64,000 bases of DNA. Source: Henricia sp. BOLD:AAB3569. Taxonomy: Eukaryota; Echinodermata; Asteroidea; Spinulosida; Echinasteridae. Made by a program: the position numbers and the translations under genes. Shown piece by piece: positions 1 to 10,250 of the stretch. The notes beneath the pieces were generated by a model. It made no database searches. It was not told where the DNA came from and saw only the letters and a list, made by a program, of their open reading frames with translations. The stretch spans positions 620,001 through 684,000 of the forward strand of contig JBBELK010000517.1 in assembly GCA_037783545.1 (NCBI GenBank). Reading direction: 5' to 3'. The stretch's first letter is position 1; every line of letters starts with the position of its first letter.

Positions 1-351
1 GGCACACTACGTACATATACCGGTACAGTGCACACCGGTGTCATGGTCTTGGATGCCAAATGTACTAAGGCCGATTAATAAAACTCTAACAGTCCTGAAA
101 CCACAATTTTACACACCCCTAAAGGGTTAGGTTAATTAAATTTGTACCCCAAGGGTTTTTCTCGATAATAATTTAGTTTTTTTCAATCTTAACCACCATG
201 TCAATTTTCTGATTAACCATCAGATTATTTTCTAATGCATAGTGTCACTGTACAAATACTTGACAGTTAAAGGGTTAAAAAAAATATATAAAAGTCCAAA
301 ATAAATCCACAAGTCATCTTCAATTTTTGTGAGGAAAAGGGAAAAACTCAC

Positions 352-447
352 CATTGGATGTTTTTTATTTTCTTTAGTGTCCTCTTCTTCTTCGACATCT
401 GGAAATTCATAAATCTTGATCTTATTTTCATCAATTTCTTGCATAAT
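352..447 (-). CDS. SEPTIN7-like: Septin (septin-7-like), exon G, last coding exon seen
   Basis: Minus-strand exon of 96 bases in phase 0 at both ends, read from 447 down to 352. It has an acceptor CAG at its upstream side and a GTGAGT donor after it. It encodes IMQEIDENKIKIYEFPDVEE followed by an acidic stretch ending KKHPM. The IKIYEFPD segment is characteristic of septins, where it follows the G4 motif and precedes the PLAVVGS strand. That next strand, the septin unique element and any C-terminal coiled coil are not in the window, so the gene continues off the left edge. Joined to exon F the reading is FKKR-IMQEI, as in other septins. Confidence 0.93.
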
Positions 448-688
448 CTGTAAAAACGAATTAAAATCAATCATCAAAATTCAATTTATTTGTATGCAAC
501 AACTTTTACATTTTGTCTCTGGTGCAATCATGCATAATGAAGCTGTTTTGTGAATATTTCGATGTCAACTTAACTACGAAAGAAATTTTCAAATTTTGTT
601 TAAACTGAAAATTTGCTTTTTTTGTTGCTCGTTATACAGGTACATACACATCTATTTCTCAATTACAACATTTCCATCCTCGAGACAC

Positions 689-1107
689 TTAAGTGGTGTT
701 CCCATTGGACTAATTTTGGTAAAACTCCCGTGGTTGTGCGGGAGAGTAACAAAATTTAGTCCAATAGGGACGCACGGAGAATTAGCGTCCCTGTAAAGCT
801 ACCGCGACCACGATGTAAAACTTACAGGGTGAGAGAGGCCGTGGAAACTTTCCGCTCAGCCGCAGGAGTTTTACAGGGCCATCGAAAAGTCCAATGGGAA
901 CAGTTTCGCCCTGTAAAATGAACACGACCCTGCAGTAAACTATAGGCCTGCACGGCAAAAGTTTACTACAAGGTCGCGGTAGCTTTCCGCATGGGCACTG
1001 AAAACAATTGCAAATGGGAATGCATGGGAAGATTACACGAAGGAATGTTACCGAGGTCGCGGTAACTTCCCGCGAGGCAGCGGAAAAGAAAGTCCAATGG
1101 GAACATG
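689..1107. repeat. Multi-palindromic inverted-repeat element
   Basis: The outer ends are GTGTTCCCATTGGAC on the left and its near complement GTCCAATGGGAAC on the right. The same GTCCAATGGGAAC-like motif recurs inside in both orientations (near 700, 750, 885 and 1015), interspersed with CCCTGTAAA and CGCGGTAACTT/GCTTTCC motifs. It looks like a non-autonomous DNA element with internally repeated ends. It sits in the septin intron between exons G and F. No transposase was seen. Confidence 0.5.
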
Positions 1108-1119
1108 CCTTTACATGTA

Positions 1120-1300
1120 CAGTTGAAGTCAGAAGTATAAATACAACTGTATGCAACCAAGTGTTAAAACTGGTGTGCTTACACCATTTTTGTAACAGTC
1201 TTGATTTTGTGGAATTCCTCATGTGCATGCAGTACATGTACTTAAAACATAGCTTGTACACCACGCAATGGTAGTGGTGTACTTGTATTTATACTTTGTA
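1120..1300. mobile_element. Tc1/mariner-like MITE, diverged copy
   Basis: Starts directly after TA with CAGTTGAAGTCAGAAGTATA and matches the better copy at 43981-44207 along most of its length, including the AAAACTGGTGTGCTTACACC segment. The right end (GTATTTATACTTTG) is eroded and lacks the clean CAACTG-TA terminus. Non-autonomous and without coding capacity. Confidence 0.65.
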
Positions 1301-1377
1301 CATGTATACTGCAAGGGCAGAATTTACGTTAAGTTTAGGAAAATAAATTTTCAGTCTATAAGAATTACAATACTGAC

Positions 1378-1495
1378 CCTCTTTTTAAATTCTTTACACT
1401 CTTCCGGCGTCATCGTGTCCGCCTTGGCGATGAGGGGAATGATGTTCACCTTGTCATGTAACCGCTTCATGAATTCAACATCTAAAGGTTTTAAT
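1378..1495 (-). CDS. SEPTIN7-like: Septin (septin-7-like), exon F with the G4 motif
   Basis: Exon of 118 bases, starting with the third base of a split Gly codon and ending in phase 0 before GTCAGT. It encodes [19 protein letters not shown], then [24 protein letters not shown] is the G4 guanine-specificity motif of septin GTPases, and [12 protein letters not shown] is the conserved segment before it. The acceptor is TCTAG. The split Gly codon (GG from exon D plus A here) completes SGHG-LKPLD, the expected septin sequence, which confirms both splice sites. The ~900 bases between this exon and exon G are intron and contain the multi-palindromic repeat at 689-1107. Confidence 0.95.
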
Positions 1496-2486
1496 CTAGA
1501 CGGAATAAAAATGAAAACCATGAAAGTTGAACCTTGCTCTTGGAGATGAACTACTTATTACAAGACAGCCGCATTTTCTAAATGCCTCCTACTGGGAATA
1601 TTTGGAATTAAGGTGTAATTACTCTGAACATTTTCACTAGCTTTGTGACACCCGTTTTATACTGGCACATGAGACGCGCCAAATTAAATTATCCCAGAAT
1701 TTTGAAATAAGATTGACGTATGATTCGCCAAAAGTTGAAAGATCGACTGTTTCAGTCGGTCAGAACGACTGAAGAGCGACTTGGTTTCAGACGTCGATCT
1801 TTAGTGTGCATGCGCACGGCTCGCAATAAGAACACCAGTCTGAAATCAAGTTTTAATCAGAGCGACCGATACAATTAGTTCGGCGCGGCTCTGGTGCAAT
1901 TGAAATTATAACTCTTTGCACTTGAAGATGAATCTTTCCATGGTAGAGGATACATTTGACAATCACCACTATAACTTTCAAACAAGGCTTTATCTCGTCT
2001 CAAAGGAAAATTAAGTTGTTCCAAGGAGATAACTTAAGCCCCCCAAAAAATAACATACAAATATAAATCAAGTTAAGTAAGGAATATTTTCTGTTAATTG
2101 GGCCCAGTTGAGCATGTCTATTCCATGTAGGTCAAGAAGCTTGAATGGGAGTGGTTACACAGTTTAACAGCAAATGTAGTCATAGTGAATCAGCTTTTGA
2201 CGTGGTGTCTAGGTTTTTAAAAAAATTTGTACCCTGGGGTATTGTGCTAAATTGGACATGTCCAGTCTTCTTGTTTTGGTCTTAATCAACAGCGTCTATC
2301 GGCACAAATGTCAGTTTATTTAATTTTGCATTTCCCATTCCCGTTCTGCTCCCCAGCTCATTCCCAGTGTCTCACTATGTAAGCAAATTTGTAGACTTAG
2401 TTTCAGTCCCAGCTGTATTAAACCTAGTGATCAATATTTCCTAAATTTTCAGACTGCCAAAAATGTCAGAACAAAAGGAAACTGCT

Positions 2487-3247
2487 TTAAAGGGACACAC
2501 GGGCTTTGTTGGGCTATTTTGGACTCAAAATAGACCCATTCATTATTTTGAAGCGCTTTCCAGAGTAAATTAGATATATCCTGAAATTTTTCCAAAAAGG
2601 TCACGTGATTTTTCGGAACCAGATTCTGGTTCCGAAAAGTCACGTGGTCTTGTGAGTTAGTTGTATTTCCAGCCGTAGAAACCAGCACGAAGTGAGAGTT
2701 GATTTTGTCATTCGCAGTTTGGTTTCTCTTCTTGTTGGAAAATAACGCCTACGCACATTATGTACATACCGTATTTTCCAATATGTACACAAATCTGCCA
2801 ACAGATTTCATAAGAAGGGTTTCTGGGCGTTGATATGGACGAGAGAATCTCTCAGATTTTCGCGTCTCGCGGCGATAAATAATATCCTTAGAAAAAAACA
2901 GCATAGGCCTATATTGAGGGCGCTAAAGACACCAAAATGTTGCGTTCGATGTGCTTCCTCGAGTCAGCGCTGACCCGAGGGATCATGCAAGGTGTGATGG
3001 GTCAGGGGAAAAAAAGGAATCGAGGTTAAACACACCCAACGCCACCTTTATTTACAAACACATAATACATCGCGACGGCTGGTAAAACGTATAGCCCAAC
3101 ATATGTCTCTTGTTAATTTTAAAAATTTCTAGTTTAACTAGAAATGACATTTTGAAATTTTTTTTTTCACAGCGACCACCGAAATATTATTGTCAAGGAT
3201 GCTAGATTGCTACATTATGTAAACAGTAAGCCGGTGTGTCCCTTTAA
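2487..3247. mobile_element. TTAA-flanked MITE, 760 bp
   Basis: Both ends read TTAAAGGGACACAC(C)GG inward, with TTAA at each outer border. This suggests a TTAA target duplication as made by piggyBac or Kolobok elements. The interior includes a short repeated CACGTG/GGTTCCGAAAA hairpin and a segment (TTGAGGGCGCTAAAGACACC onward) shared with the partial copy at 16840-17155. The opposite end is shared with 13740-13948. No transposase ORF is seen. Confidence 0.7.
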
Positions 3248-3720
3248 ATCATTTCATACTGATTTTTTAATTGCTATCTGAATGTCAATTTTTACATCTA
3301 AAGCCGACCAACATTTTCAGTCCAGTACTGCACCACATGTTTACAGCATCAAATTCCTGAACCCTGACAGATTAAAAAAAGCTATACCTCGGAGGATAAA
3401 CATCAGGCACCCATCCCTCCTAAACAGGAATGATTAATGAAAACATTCATGCCTTGATTTACCGTTGGTATCATTCCTCATATTCAACCTTTAGCCTTTT
3501 GCTGCAACAACTGCACAGGACAAAATGCCCCAAGGAGCAAATTGTTGCAATATCTCTTGCACCTGTGTTATCTTCCCATACTTCGCACGATTTATGAAGT
3601 TGTAAAAATGCATCTACTAGACGTGTGTATTAACAGCTGGACATCTTCTCACTAATGTGCATGTTCAAATTGATGTTGATTCCATAAAAACAAATGGAAG
3701 TTTATCAGGTATCATGTATA

Positions 3721-4005
3721 ATACCTCCCCAAAATACCATCAATAGGAAGAAAACAGGAAATCTCCAATCTGGATGTGGAAGCAAAAATGTTGGTGTAAT
3801 TACTGCATTGCTTTATGGAACCAGATAAATTAGTTTACAAAACATCGGTGGTTTTTTGACGATATCTTTGAAAATATACGGATTGAGAACTTGAAATTTC
3901 AGAATGGTAATGAGAAAAATATGACAAATGATATGGTATAAAAATCTCAATACCCATAGGAAAAATGGAGGGTCAAAGATGTGATCTGGACAACGCGCTC
4001 CTTTA
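3721..4005. mobile_element. Fragment of the 'GGAGCNYGTCCAGATCA' repeat family
   Basis: Shares ordered segments with 44425-44915 and, inverted, with 23589-23890: AATACCTCCCCAAAATAC, GGATGTGGAAGCAAAAA, GGTGTAATTACTGCA, TTTCAGAATGG, ATATGACAAATGATATGGT and the end GATCTGGACAACGCGCTCC followed by TTTAA. It is a non-autonomous interspersed repeat, likely one side of a TTAA-type element. Confidence 0.6.
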
Positions 4006-4316
4006 ACAGCAAATTTTGTTGTTTAGTCTGCAAATGATTGGTTGATGCAGCAAAGGGATTCATTTTTACACAGGCAAATTTTTGCTGCAGAATTTCCACT
4101 TTTACCAGGATTGTTTTTATATAAGTTACGAAGGAATTCTTGTAATAAGTCTAGGGTCTGCACACAAAAAGCAACTTGTCGGGATGAATACTTGAAAAAT
4201 TAAGTATAGAGGTTGGTTGGCATTTTATAGAAGATTCAGAATTTTTCCGTCATTGGTGCATTGCTCAAGCCCTTCCCCCTGCCCCCCAACCCTCCTTCTG
4301 CTTCCCCTCAGGCATC

Positions 4317-4567
4317 TGGGTCATTCTATAAATTTGGGGTCCAACGTGTGACATTTTTCTGTCTCCGTTACACCTGACATACTGCTATTTGCCATACAAG
4401 TATCATTAAAAATGCCTTCAAAACATATTTTTATGAATTGTACTTTATGTAATCACTCTTTGAAATAGAAGGCATTTTAAGAATGTGTCCTGAATTTACA
4501 ACATTTTACAAGATGTCAGATGTGACGGGGACAGAAAAATTGGACCCCAAATTTATAGAATGACCCA
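4317..4567. mobile_element. Short TIR element (251 bp MITE)
   Basis: The left end TGGGTCATTCTATAAATTTG is the reverse complement of the right end, which finishes CAAATTTATAGAATGACCCA. The inverted arms extend inward through GGGGTCCAA and a GACAGAAAAAT-like stretch to about 45 bases. The central ~150 bases are AT-rich with no ORF. It lies in the septin intron. Confidence 0.75.
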
Positions 4568-5480
4568 TCTTCATTTAAGTACAGTACGCCGGTGTGTGTA
4601 CCTACATGTATGGAGTTAAAAATGTCTCTTTGGCCTTACAATTTATTTCAGACAACAAAAGAAATCTCGTTTTCCTTATTGAGGAAATGAGCCTCACATC
4701 AAGACCAAAATAAACATATGTATACGTACATCAAAATACAAAGACCATTTTGAAATAAAACATTCTCAGTTTTGTTTCCTGTCACTTAAAATAAAATTAA
4801 TGTAAAAAAAATGCGGATGCCTGTTTCCATGAACTATGACAAATTGTTACTCGTATTTATTCTAGATAACTTAAAGACATGTTGCACGATTAGAAAACTG
4901 TTAAAACGGTGTTATCCCCACGTGTGATTAAAGCCATGTATGATAAAAACAAACCTGTGTGTAAGTTAGCTCAGTACCTCATCTATATCTGAGAAAACGA
5001 TGAAAAAACTATGTCCATGCTTTCCAGAAATTGTGCAAAACTGCCGTCCTACTTAGATTGGATCCTAGCATTCCTTGGTTTTACTGCATGGACAACGGAG
5101 CCTTAAAACGACAGTAGTCAGGGGACTAGTTTTTGTAGAGAAAAAGCGTGTGCAGACACATTTATATTTAAATTAATTTGTCATTGTCATTTTCTTTTAC
5201 AAAGATATCTTGGGCACCTCTACTGTGTTTCACAGAGTACATGTAAACTTTCTATAAAGTCTGTGCAAAAAGTGGCTACAAAACTACTCCAAAACCTCTT
5301 GAATTTAACTTCCTTGTTACTAGTTGTTATAGAAATATTTAAAATGTCAATTACTTTTTTTCCTCGCTACATGTACTTGTGGAAAGTCCCAAAATATTTC
5401 CACTAGACACGTACCTATTTTATGTTTTTTTTTAACTCTTAAAAAGCATGAAGTGTTGGAACGAAGATGAAATTAAAATA

Positions 5481-6099
5481 CACTCGACCAAAAAAGTTCT
5501 GTCACCAGTAAGACATTTGTAGATATTTATTATAAAATTGGATTTAATATAGGAAAATAACATATCAAATTTTAGCTGCACATATCACTCAAAGGAATAG
5601 ATCTCAACAGAGTCCATGATGGCAAGCTTCACATTACAGGAATGCAACAAAGGAGTGTGGGGTCAGAATTAAAAAACACCAAAAAAACAACGATGTCAAC
5701 TTTATTGCACTCAAGCAAGGGGAGTTACAGTTCAGTATTTTGCTTCCACCATACCTAATGCAATGGCACGATTCAGATTGGACAATTTAACCATTTTGAT
5801 TTGGATGTTTTTGACAAGACATTGATAATTCCAAACTCACTTAAAGATTTCCTAATTGTCTACACACAAATTGCCCAAATCACAAGTTGCATTGTTCTTT
5901 GGTGTTTTTCATTCTGACCCCACACTCCTTTGTTGCATTCCTGTTCAGTGAAGCTTGCCATCATGATCTCTCTTCAGCTCTATTTCTTTGACGGATATGT
6001 TAGGCTAAAATTTGATATATTATTTTCCTACATTAAATCCAATTTAATAATAAATATCTATAAATGTCTTACTGGTGACAGAACTTTTTTGGTCGAGTG
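5481..6099. mobile_element. Long-TIR MITE flanked by TA (619 bp)
   Basis: Begins after TA with CACTCGACCAAAAAAGTTCT and ends with the reverse complement AGAACTTTTTTGGTCGAGTG before TA. The inverted arms extend about 210 bases each, through CATGATGGCAAGCTTCAC and GGAGTGTGGGGTCAGAAT to AAAAACACC. The TA borders suggest the Tc1/mariner superfamily. The two arms differ by scattered substitutions, so the element is not very recent. Confidence 0.8.
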
Positions 6100-6472
6100 T
6101 ATATTGGAACCATTATAGTTCATATGCACGTATACTAAAATACTAACACTGCTTGAAACACTATGTATGTTAAACAATTGAAAAACAATTATTATTTTTT
6201 TGGATCGCTACCAGCTTTTCCCACTGGGGACTGTCAAGAAGGTATTCCCATACTTGAAGAGCTTTCTTGGGGTCAAGAATGTCAGACGCGAGTGTTCTGA
6301 AAGGACCTGAGGGGTTGGGCTAGGCAGGGATGGGCCTTTCAATTAGGCTTGTGCGAATCCTCTCTGGAGTTCAATTAAAATCGATTCCTGGTTAGGAATT
6401 GGAATTGGGATTCCGTCTTTTAGAGGAATAGATTTCCATTATCTTCATAATTCCAGGAAGTATCTGAACTTG

Positions 6473-6656
6473 GGATGAGAGAAAAATCAAAAGGGCCTTA
6501 TTGGGATTCGAACCCGAGGCCTCTGACGCACTAGGCAGATGCTCTACCAGCTGAGGCTATAAGGCACAGTTGGTATTATTCCCTCAGGTTTCCCCTATAG
6601 ACCCAATTCTTCTATCGGTGTTGCATGGTGGCGCAACTGGGCAAAGGAAGTATCTG
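6473..6656 (-). repeat. tRNA-derived SINE copy (family 1)
   Basis: On the minus strand a tRNA-like head begins at about 6566 with GTGCCTTATAGCCTCAGCTG, and later carries a B-box GGGTTCGAATCCC. The 7-base acceptor-like ends GCCTTAT and ATAAGGC still pair. Copies are at 31137-31330, 45681-45869, 47030-47300 and 47335-47465. All share CTTTGCCCAGTTGC on one side and TTTTTCTCTCATCC on the other. The anticodon arm is degenerate, so I call it a SINE and not a tRNA gene. Confidence 0.65.
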
Positions 6657-7094
6657 GCGATTCTGAATCTTAACCAGTTAACGCCAGGATTATTTCAAAC
6701 ATTGCTGTGCGCCGGCGCGGGTTTATTTTTAGTTGAAACATCGAGGGCGGAAAACAACTGAACTCATTAACCATGTGTGGTGAAGTATTGTTGTTATGTC
6801 TATGCACCGTCATTGTACACCAAAATGTCGCTTTGTTGTAAACTTTCTTTGCCATTTCTCTCGCAAATTACTGCGAGTGTAGACGTCAAACGCAGTAACA
6901 AACAAATTTCTCCAAAAAGCTGTAATTGGACTCGATTCCAAAAAATATTGCAATCCTACTGTCAACGTGTTATAACGGTTCAATTGGGCCTTCTGAATCA
7001 TTCCATTAAAGAATGCTATTAAGAACCCAGTGACCAGGGATAATAATATTGAACCCATGATATGTAACATGTGTTCTATAAAAATCCACATTAT

Positions 7095-7352
7095 TTAGGG
7101 GCCGCCCAAAGTTGTCAACATTTTCACGGTTCTACAGAGCGTAGTATTTTTCAAGCACCCCCACCGCCACACCCCCACACCCCCACCACCAGCCCCTCCC
7201 TCCCCTGAAATACTACAACATTTTTCTGTCAGTACCATGAAGTGTCATAATTTTATAGTGCATGGAGCGTCCTACGCGGCCCTAGACCCCAACCCCCACT
7301 TCCTATGCTTTGTAGAACCGTGAAAATGTCGACAACTTTGGACGGTTCCTTA
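7095..7352. mobile_element. TIR element, 258 bp
   Basis: The left end TTAGGGGCCGCCCAAAGTTG and the inverted right end TAAGGAACCGTCCAAAGTTG match over about 40 bases, continuing through TCRACATTTTCACGGTTCTACA. A relative with one good end lies at 56161-56360. The centre has CCCCCACCGCC-type cytosine-rich runs. It sits just downstream of septin exon D. Confidence 0.7.
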
Positions 7353-7400
7353 TTAGCTCTATGAGCCTCCACATTCAGCAAACTGTATACATGTACCTAC

Positions 7401-7535
7401 CCATGTCCTGATGGAGCTATAAAGTATAGGCAACAGTGTACTCTCTTGTCGGGTATGGTCCGTCTATTGACCCGTGCCTCAGCATTCAGGTATTCTTCAA
7501 ACTTGTTGTCTATATGGTCTAAGATAGGCTGCCAG
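7401..7535 (-). CDS. SEPTIN7-like: Septin (septin-7-like), exon D
   Basis: Exon of 135 bases with acceptor GTTAG and donor GTAGGT. It encodes [20 protein letters not shown], then [20 protein letters not shown] and PSGHG. WQPxxDxIDxKFExYLxAExRVNRR and [12 protein letters not shown] are near-invariant in septins. They cover the helix after switch II and the strand leading to the G4 region. The exon begins with the last base of the Cys codon in NSNC-WQP and ends with two bases of the Gly codon in SGHG. The intron on its 3' side (7400 to 1496) is about 5.9 kb and holds at least four inverted-repeat elements. Confidence 0.95.
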
Positions 7536-7767
7536 CTAACAGGAAAAAAACAGAGAAAACAACAGGTTTCATTGGGTTGCTCGAGATTTCAAGTTAAACT
7601 CAATCCTGGGGATCACAAAGATACAAGTTAATAATCGAAGGTATATAAGACCTCTCCTCACGATAGGCCATCGGTGTAGCGAAATTGGTTGGCATGGATT
7701 TGCCCCACTGCATTGTTGGAAAAAGAGAGGTAAGCACGAGATTGTTGTGATGCTCCGGCGGGATGCC

Positions 7768-7870
7768 CAGGTACATGTAGCTCAGTTGGTAGAGTAGTTG
7801 GCCATGTTTGCCAACGACCTGGCTTCGAATCCCAGTCGGGGCATTGCAATTTTTTCGTGTTTCTAAATTT
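7768..7870 (+). repeat. tRNA-like SINE head
   Basis: Plus-strand sequence has an A-box-like TAGCTCAGTTGGTAGAGTAG and, 40 bases later, a B-box-like GGCTTCGAATCCC. It is flanked by GGATGCCC and GGGGCATTG, which could pair as a short stem. A polymerase III-type promoter layout is visible, but the cloverleaf is poor. Confidence 0.5.
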
Positions 7871-8043
7871 ATCTCCAAGTTAATAATCATTAGTTAATGC
7901 TTATTTGCATCTCAACTTTTTTGCATCGGATTTTCAGGCAAGTCTGACACAACTAGTCGGTCCAAGTTGGATCTGACTCACTCAAACAATCGGCTAGAGC
8001 TACATGTACAAATCTGTTTGACAACAAATAAAGGTTTCCCTAC

Positions 8044-8144
8044 CAGTTACTATTATCAACCTGGTCTCCAAAACCTGGCGTATCAACAATTGTTAGTCGA
8101 AGCTGGACTCCATTTTCCTTGGCTGTGACTTGCGAGGTTTCCAC
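8044..8144 (-). CDS. SEPTIN7-like: Septin (septin-7-like), exon C with the G3/switch II motif
   Basis: Exon of 101 bases starting in phase 0 after TTTCAG and ending two bases into a Cys codon before GTAGGG. It encodes [20 protein letters not shown], then [21 protein letters not shown] is the G3/switch II motif of septins, and NSNCWQP continues into exon D. In the septin GTPase core this segment contacts the gamma-phosphate and the dimer interface. The first residue gives VKKTVK-VETSQV, so the exon B/C junction also reads as a septin. The short C/D intron carries a tRNA-derived SINE-like stretch at 7768-7870. Confidence 0.95.
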
Positions 8145-8229
8145 CTGAAACAAACAAAATTAAAAGGTTGACAATTTTGCGTAATGCTCTGATAAAGTGC
8201 AAGTCCAAAATTTGCTTCAGTATGTCAAT

Positions 8230-9045
8230 GACCCCGTTCTCACTAGAGAAATCGCTTCTTTCGGAGAAGATTTGATGATGATTCTACGAAGAGATTTCCT
8301 GATGTGAACGCTCGCCTCTTCATTCGACAAAGATTATAATCTCTTCATTCGACGAAGAGATCGCTTCATTACAGAAAGCAAATTTGTAATGTGAACGTTT
8401 CCTTCATTCGACGAAGCGATTTGGCAGGCTTGGTTGTACAAGTGTGCCGTGCGTCAAGCGCCCAGCAAGCGTCTTTGATGCACCACTCAAAAACCACACA
8501 GCACATAGACACTTTATAATAAATAATAATAAATTGCATTTATATAGGCCTAAGCGCTTTAGCAGGCGTTTCTAAGAGCTGACTACAGATTTGAATAAGT
8601 GAGTCTTTAATCGAGTTTTGAATGCATCTATCGAAAGTGAGTCCTGGATTTGCGGAGAGAGTCTGTTCCAGAGGGTACATGTAGGTGCAGCGATTGCAAA
8701 TGCCCGCTGACCATAATGAGTGCTGGTGCGTGGACCAGGAGCGAGTTGAAGGTGTAACGTGGAATGTGATCAAAGACTTAATGGATGAAGTTGAAACCTT
8801 GGGACTGACGAGATTGTTAAGGTACGCCGGTGTGAGTCCACTTGAAGTGCGACTACATGTAGGCATCGTGGCTACCCACAGCTTTATTCAATCTTCATTA
8901 GCAGTCACCTAATGTGAATGGTACCGCTCTTCATTCGATCCTCGTTCGATCTTCGTTAAGTGAGATGTGTACGAACGCTTCATTAACTAAAAATGATTAA
9001 CTAATCTTCGTCGAACAAAGCGATTTCTCTAATGAAAATGGGGTC
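8230..9045. mobile_element. TIR element with LINE insertion inside
   Basis: The ends are GACCCCGTTCTCACTAGAGA at left and, inverted at right, GACCCCATTTTCATTAGAGA. Many subterminal copies of CTTCATTCGA(C/T) and its complement TCGTCGAA occur inside, a layout seen in hAT-like elements. A second copy at 20141-20721 has the same ends but lacks the roughly 350-base segment at 8515-8860 that is LINE-derived here. A third fragment lies near 58490-58690. Confidence 0.75.
8515..8860 (-). pseudogene. 3' fragment of a CR1/L2-like LINE
   Basis: On the minus strand, one frame reads PRTSTHYGQRAFAIAAPT, then LWNRLSPQIQDSLSIDAF and KTRLKTHLFKS before a stop. This is the conserved C-terminus of CR1/L2-clade reverse transcriptase ORFs. 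It is followed by AAAGCGCTTAGGCCTATATA and an ATT-rich tail, typical of an L2-like 3' end. The more upstream part is frame-shifted (PAYLNNLVSPKVSTSS is in another frame). A dead, 5'-truncated copy inserted into the TIR element 8230-9045. Confidence 0.7.
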
Positions 9046-9884
9046 TTTGTCACTACTTAATCTGCTTTTCGATTTTGTACATATACCAACAATTGATGTG
9101 TGCCTTAATTATATGGACTGTACAATGTACCGTAGATGTTTATTCCATACAAGAAGTTAAAATTTGTCATTCCTGAACAGGGCCGAGTGCAACAAAGCTA
9201 TGCATAAAAACACAAAAGCAAATCCCTAATCTATTATGACTGCCATAAACTCAAATCAACTACCCTATCAATAGGACCCAGATCTCTACGAAAATCTGGT
9301 GCATAAACCTAGTCTTTGTTGAGTTTGTAAACGTTGACTGATAATCACATATCAGCAGTTGGGCATTAGGGGTTGGGAGGTCAGCTCAGGCTAAGTGGGT
9401 TGGGTTGGCCGAGGTCAGACACTCCACGCAGGAAGTGGGATAACATCATAGGCCAAGGGCACCTTGGGCTGTAAGCTGGCTGTCAGCATCTGGCTAGGTT
9501 ATTCTTAGTACCTTCAATGCTAATATTGTATTATCAGAGCTTAAAATATTCACTGGACTGCTGGATGGGTCTAGTCATAATTTAAACACGGAGTGCTTTC
9601 TTGTGACCATACTAGACCAATGATGTACATGTCTGCTATGGGGCATTGTGTGAAATGGGATGTTGCAAATTAACATGAAATTTCAAATTCATCCCTTGTA
9701 AAAGGGCGCAGCTTCAAATAATGTAGCAAGAATTATCAGATATGAAATGTCTTGGGTTGTTGATTTAGTAGATGAAATATTGTATGGTTAAGCTGTGTTC
9801 AGATTGGACTTAATTTAGGGAATTTCAACTGAGACAATAGTGAACATCTCTATGGTTGAAGCTCCAATACATTTGCAGTTTCCC
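9046..9884. other. No gene recognised; septin intron
   Basis: Intron sequence between septin exons B and C. I see no conserved ORF, TIR pair or SINE head here. Confidence 0.6.
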
Positions 9885-10080
9885 AAAATTTTACTTCACG
9901 AGTGGAAAAAAGAAAAACCCGACTAAAAGTTTTGATAGCAATGGTTACAAACACCACATGATTTTCCCGTGTTTACCTTTGTTGGAGAAATTGCCAACTT
10001 ACATTGTAAGTTAAGGTGTTTTTTTTTTTAAATTGTTTGCAAATTTTATTTTTTTTGGCCATTTATTCAACACCCCCGCA
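9885..10080. repeat. Old interspersed repeat shared with 45560-45960
   Basis: Segments AACCCGACTAAAAGTTTTGA, ACAAACACCACATG, TTTACCTTTGTTGGAGAAAT and AAGGTGTTT recur in the same order at 45560-45660 and 45870-45960, where a SINE interrupts them. No coding capacity. Confidence 0.5.
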
Positions 10081-10250
10081 CCCCTCAGCCTACGGCCCTG
10101 TTACATAAAATTTTTGAAACTCTGGTTGACAAGATATTTCATGCCATTTTGAAATACCCCAAATCCATACAACAAATGTAAACCCTATGTAAATTCTGGC
10201 TGTGGTTCAGTAAAAATAATCCTCAGTCTAGCATACATGTAGGCGTGTGG

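Noticed and set aside
782..1264. 160-codon minus-strand ORF
   Set aside because: It covers the palindromic element 689-1107 and the MITE 1120-1300; codon content follows the repeats and shows no domain.
6494..6566. Functional tRNA gene on the minus strand
   Set aside because: A- and B-boxes and the acceptor pairing are present, but the anticodon arm is degenerate and the unit recurs with flanking sequence, so it is a SINE.
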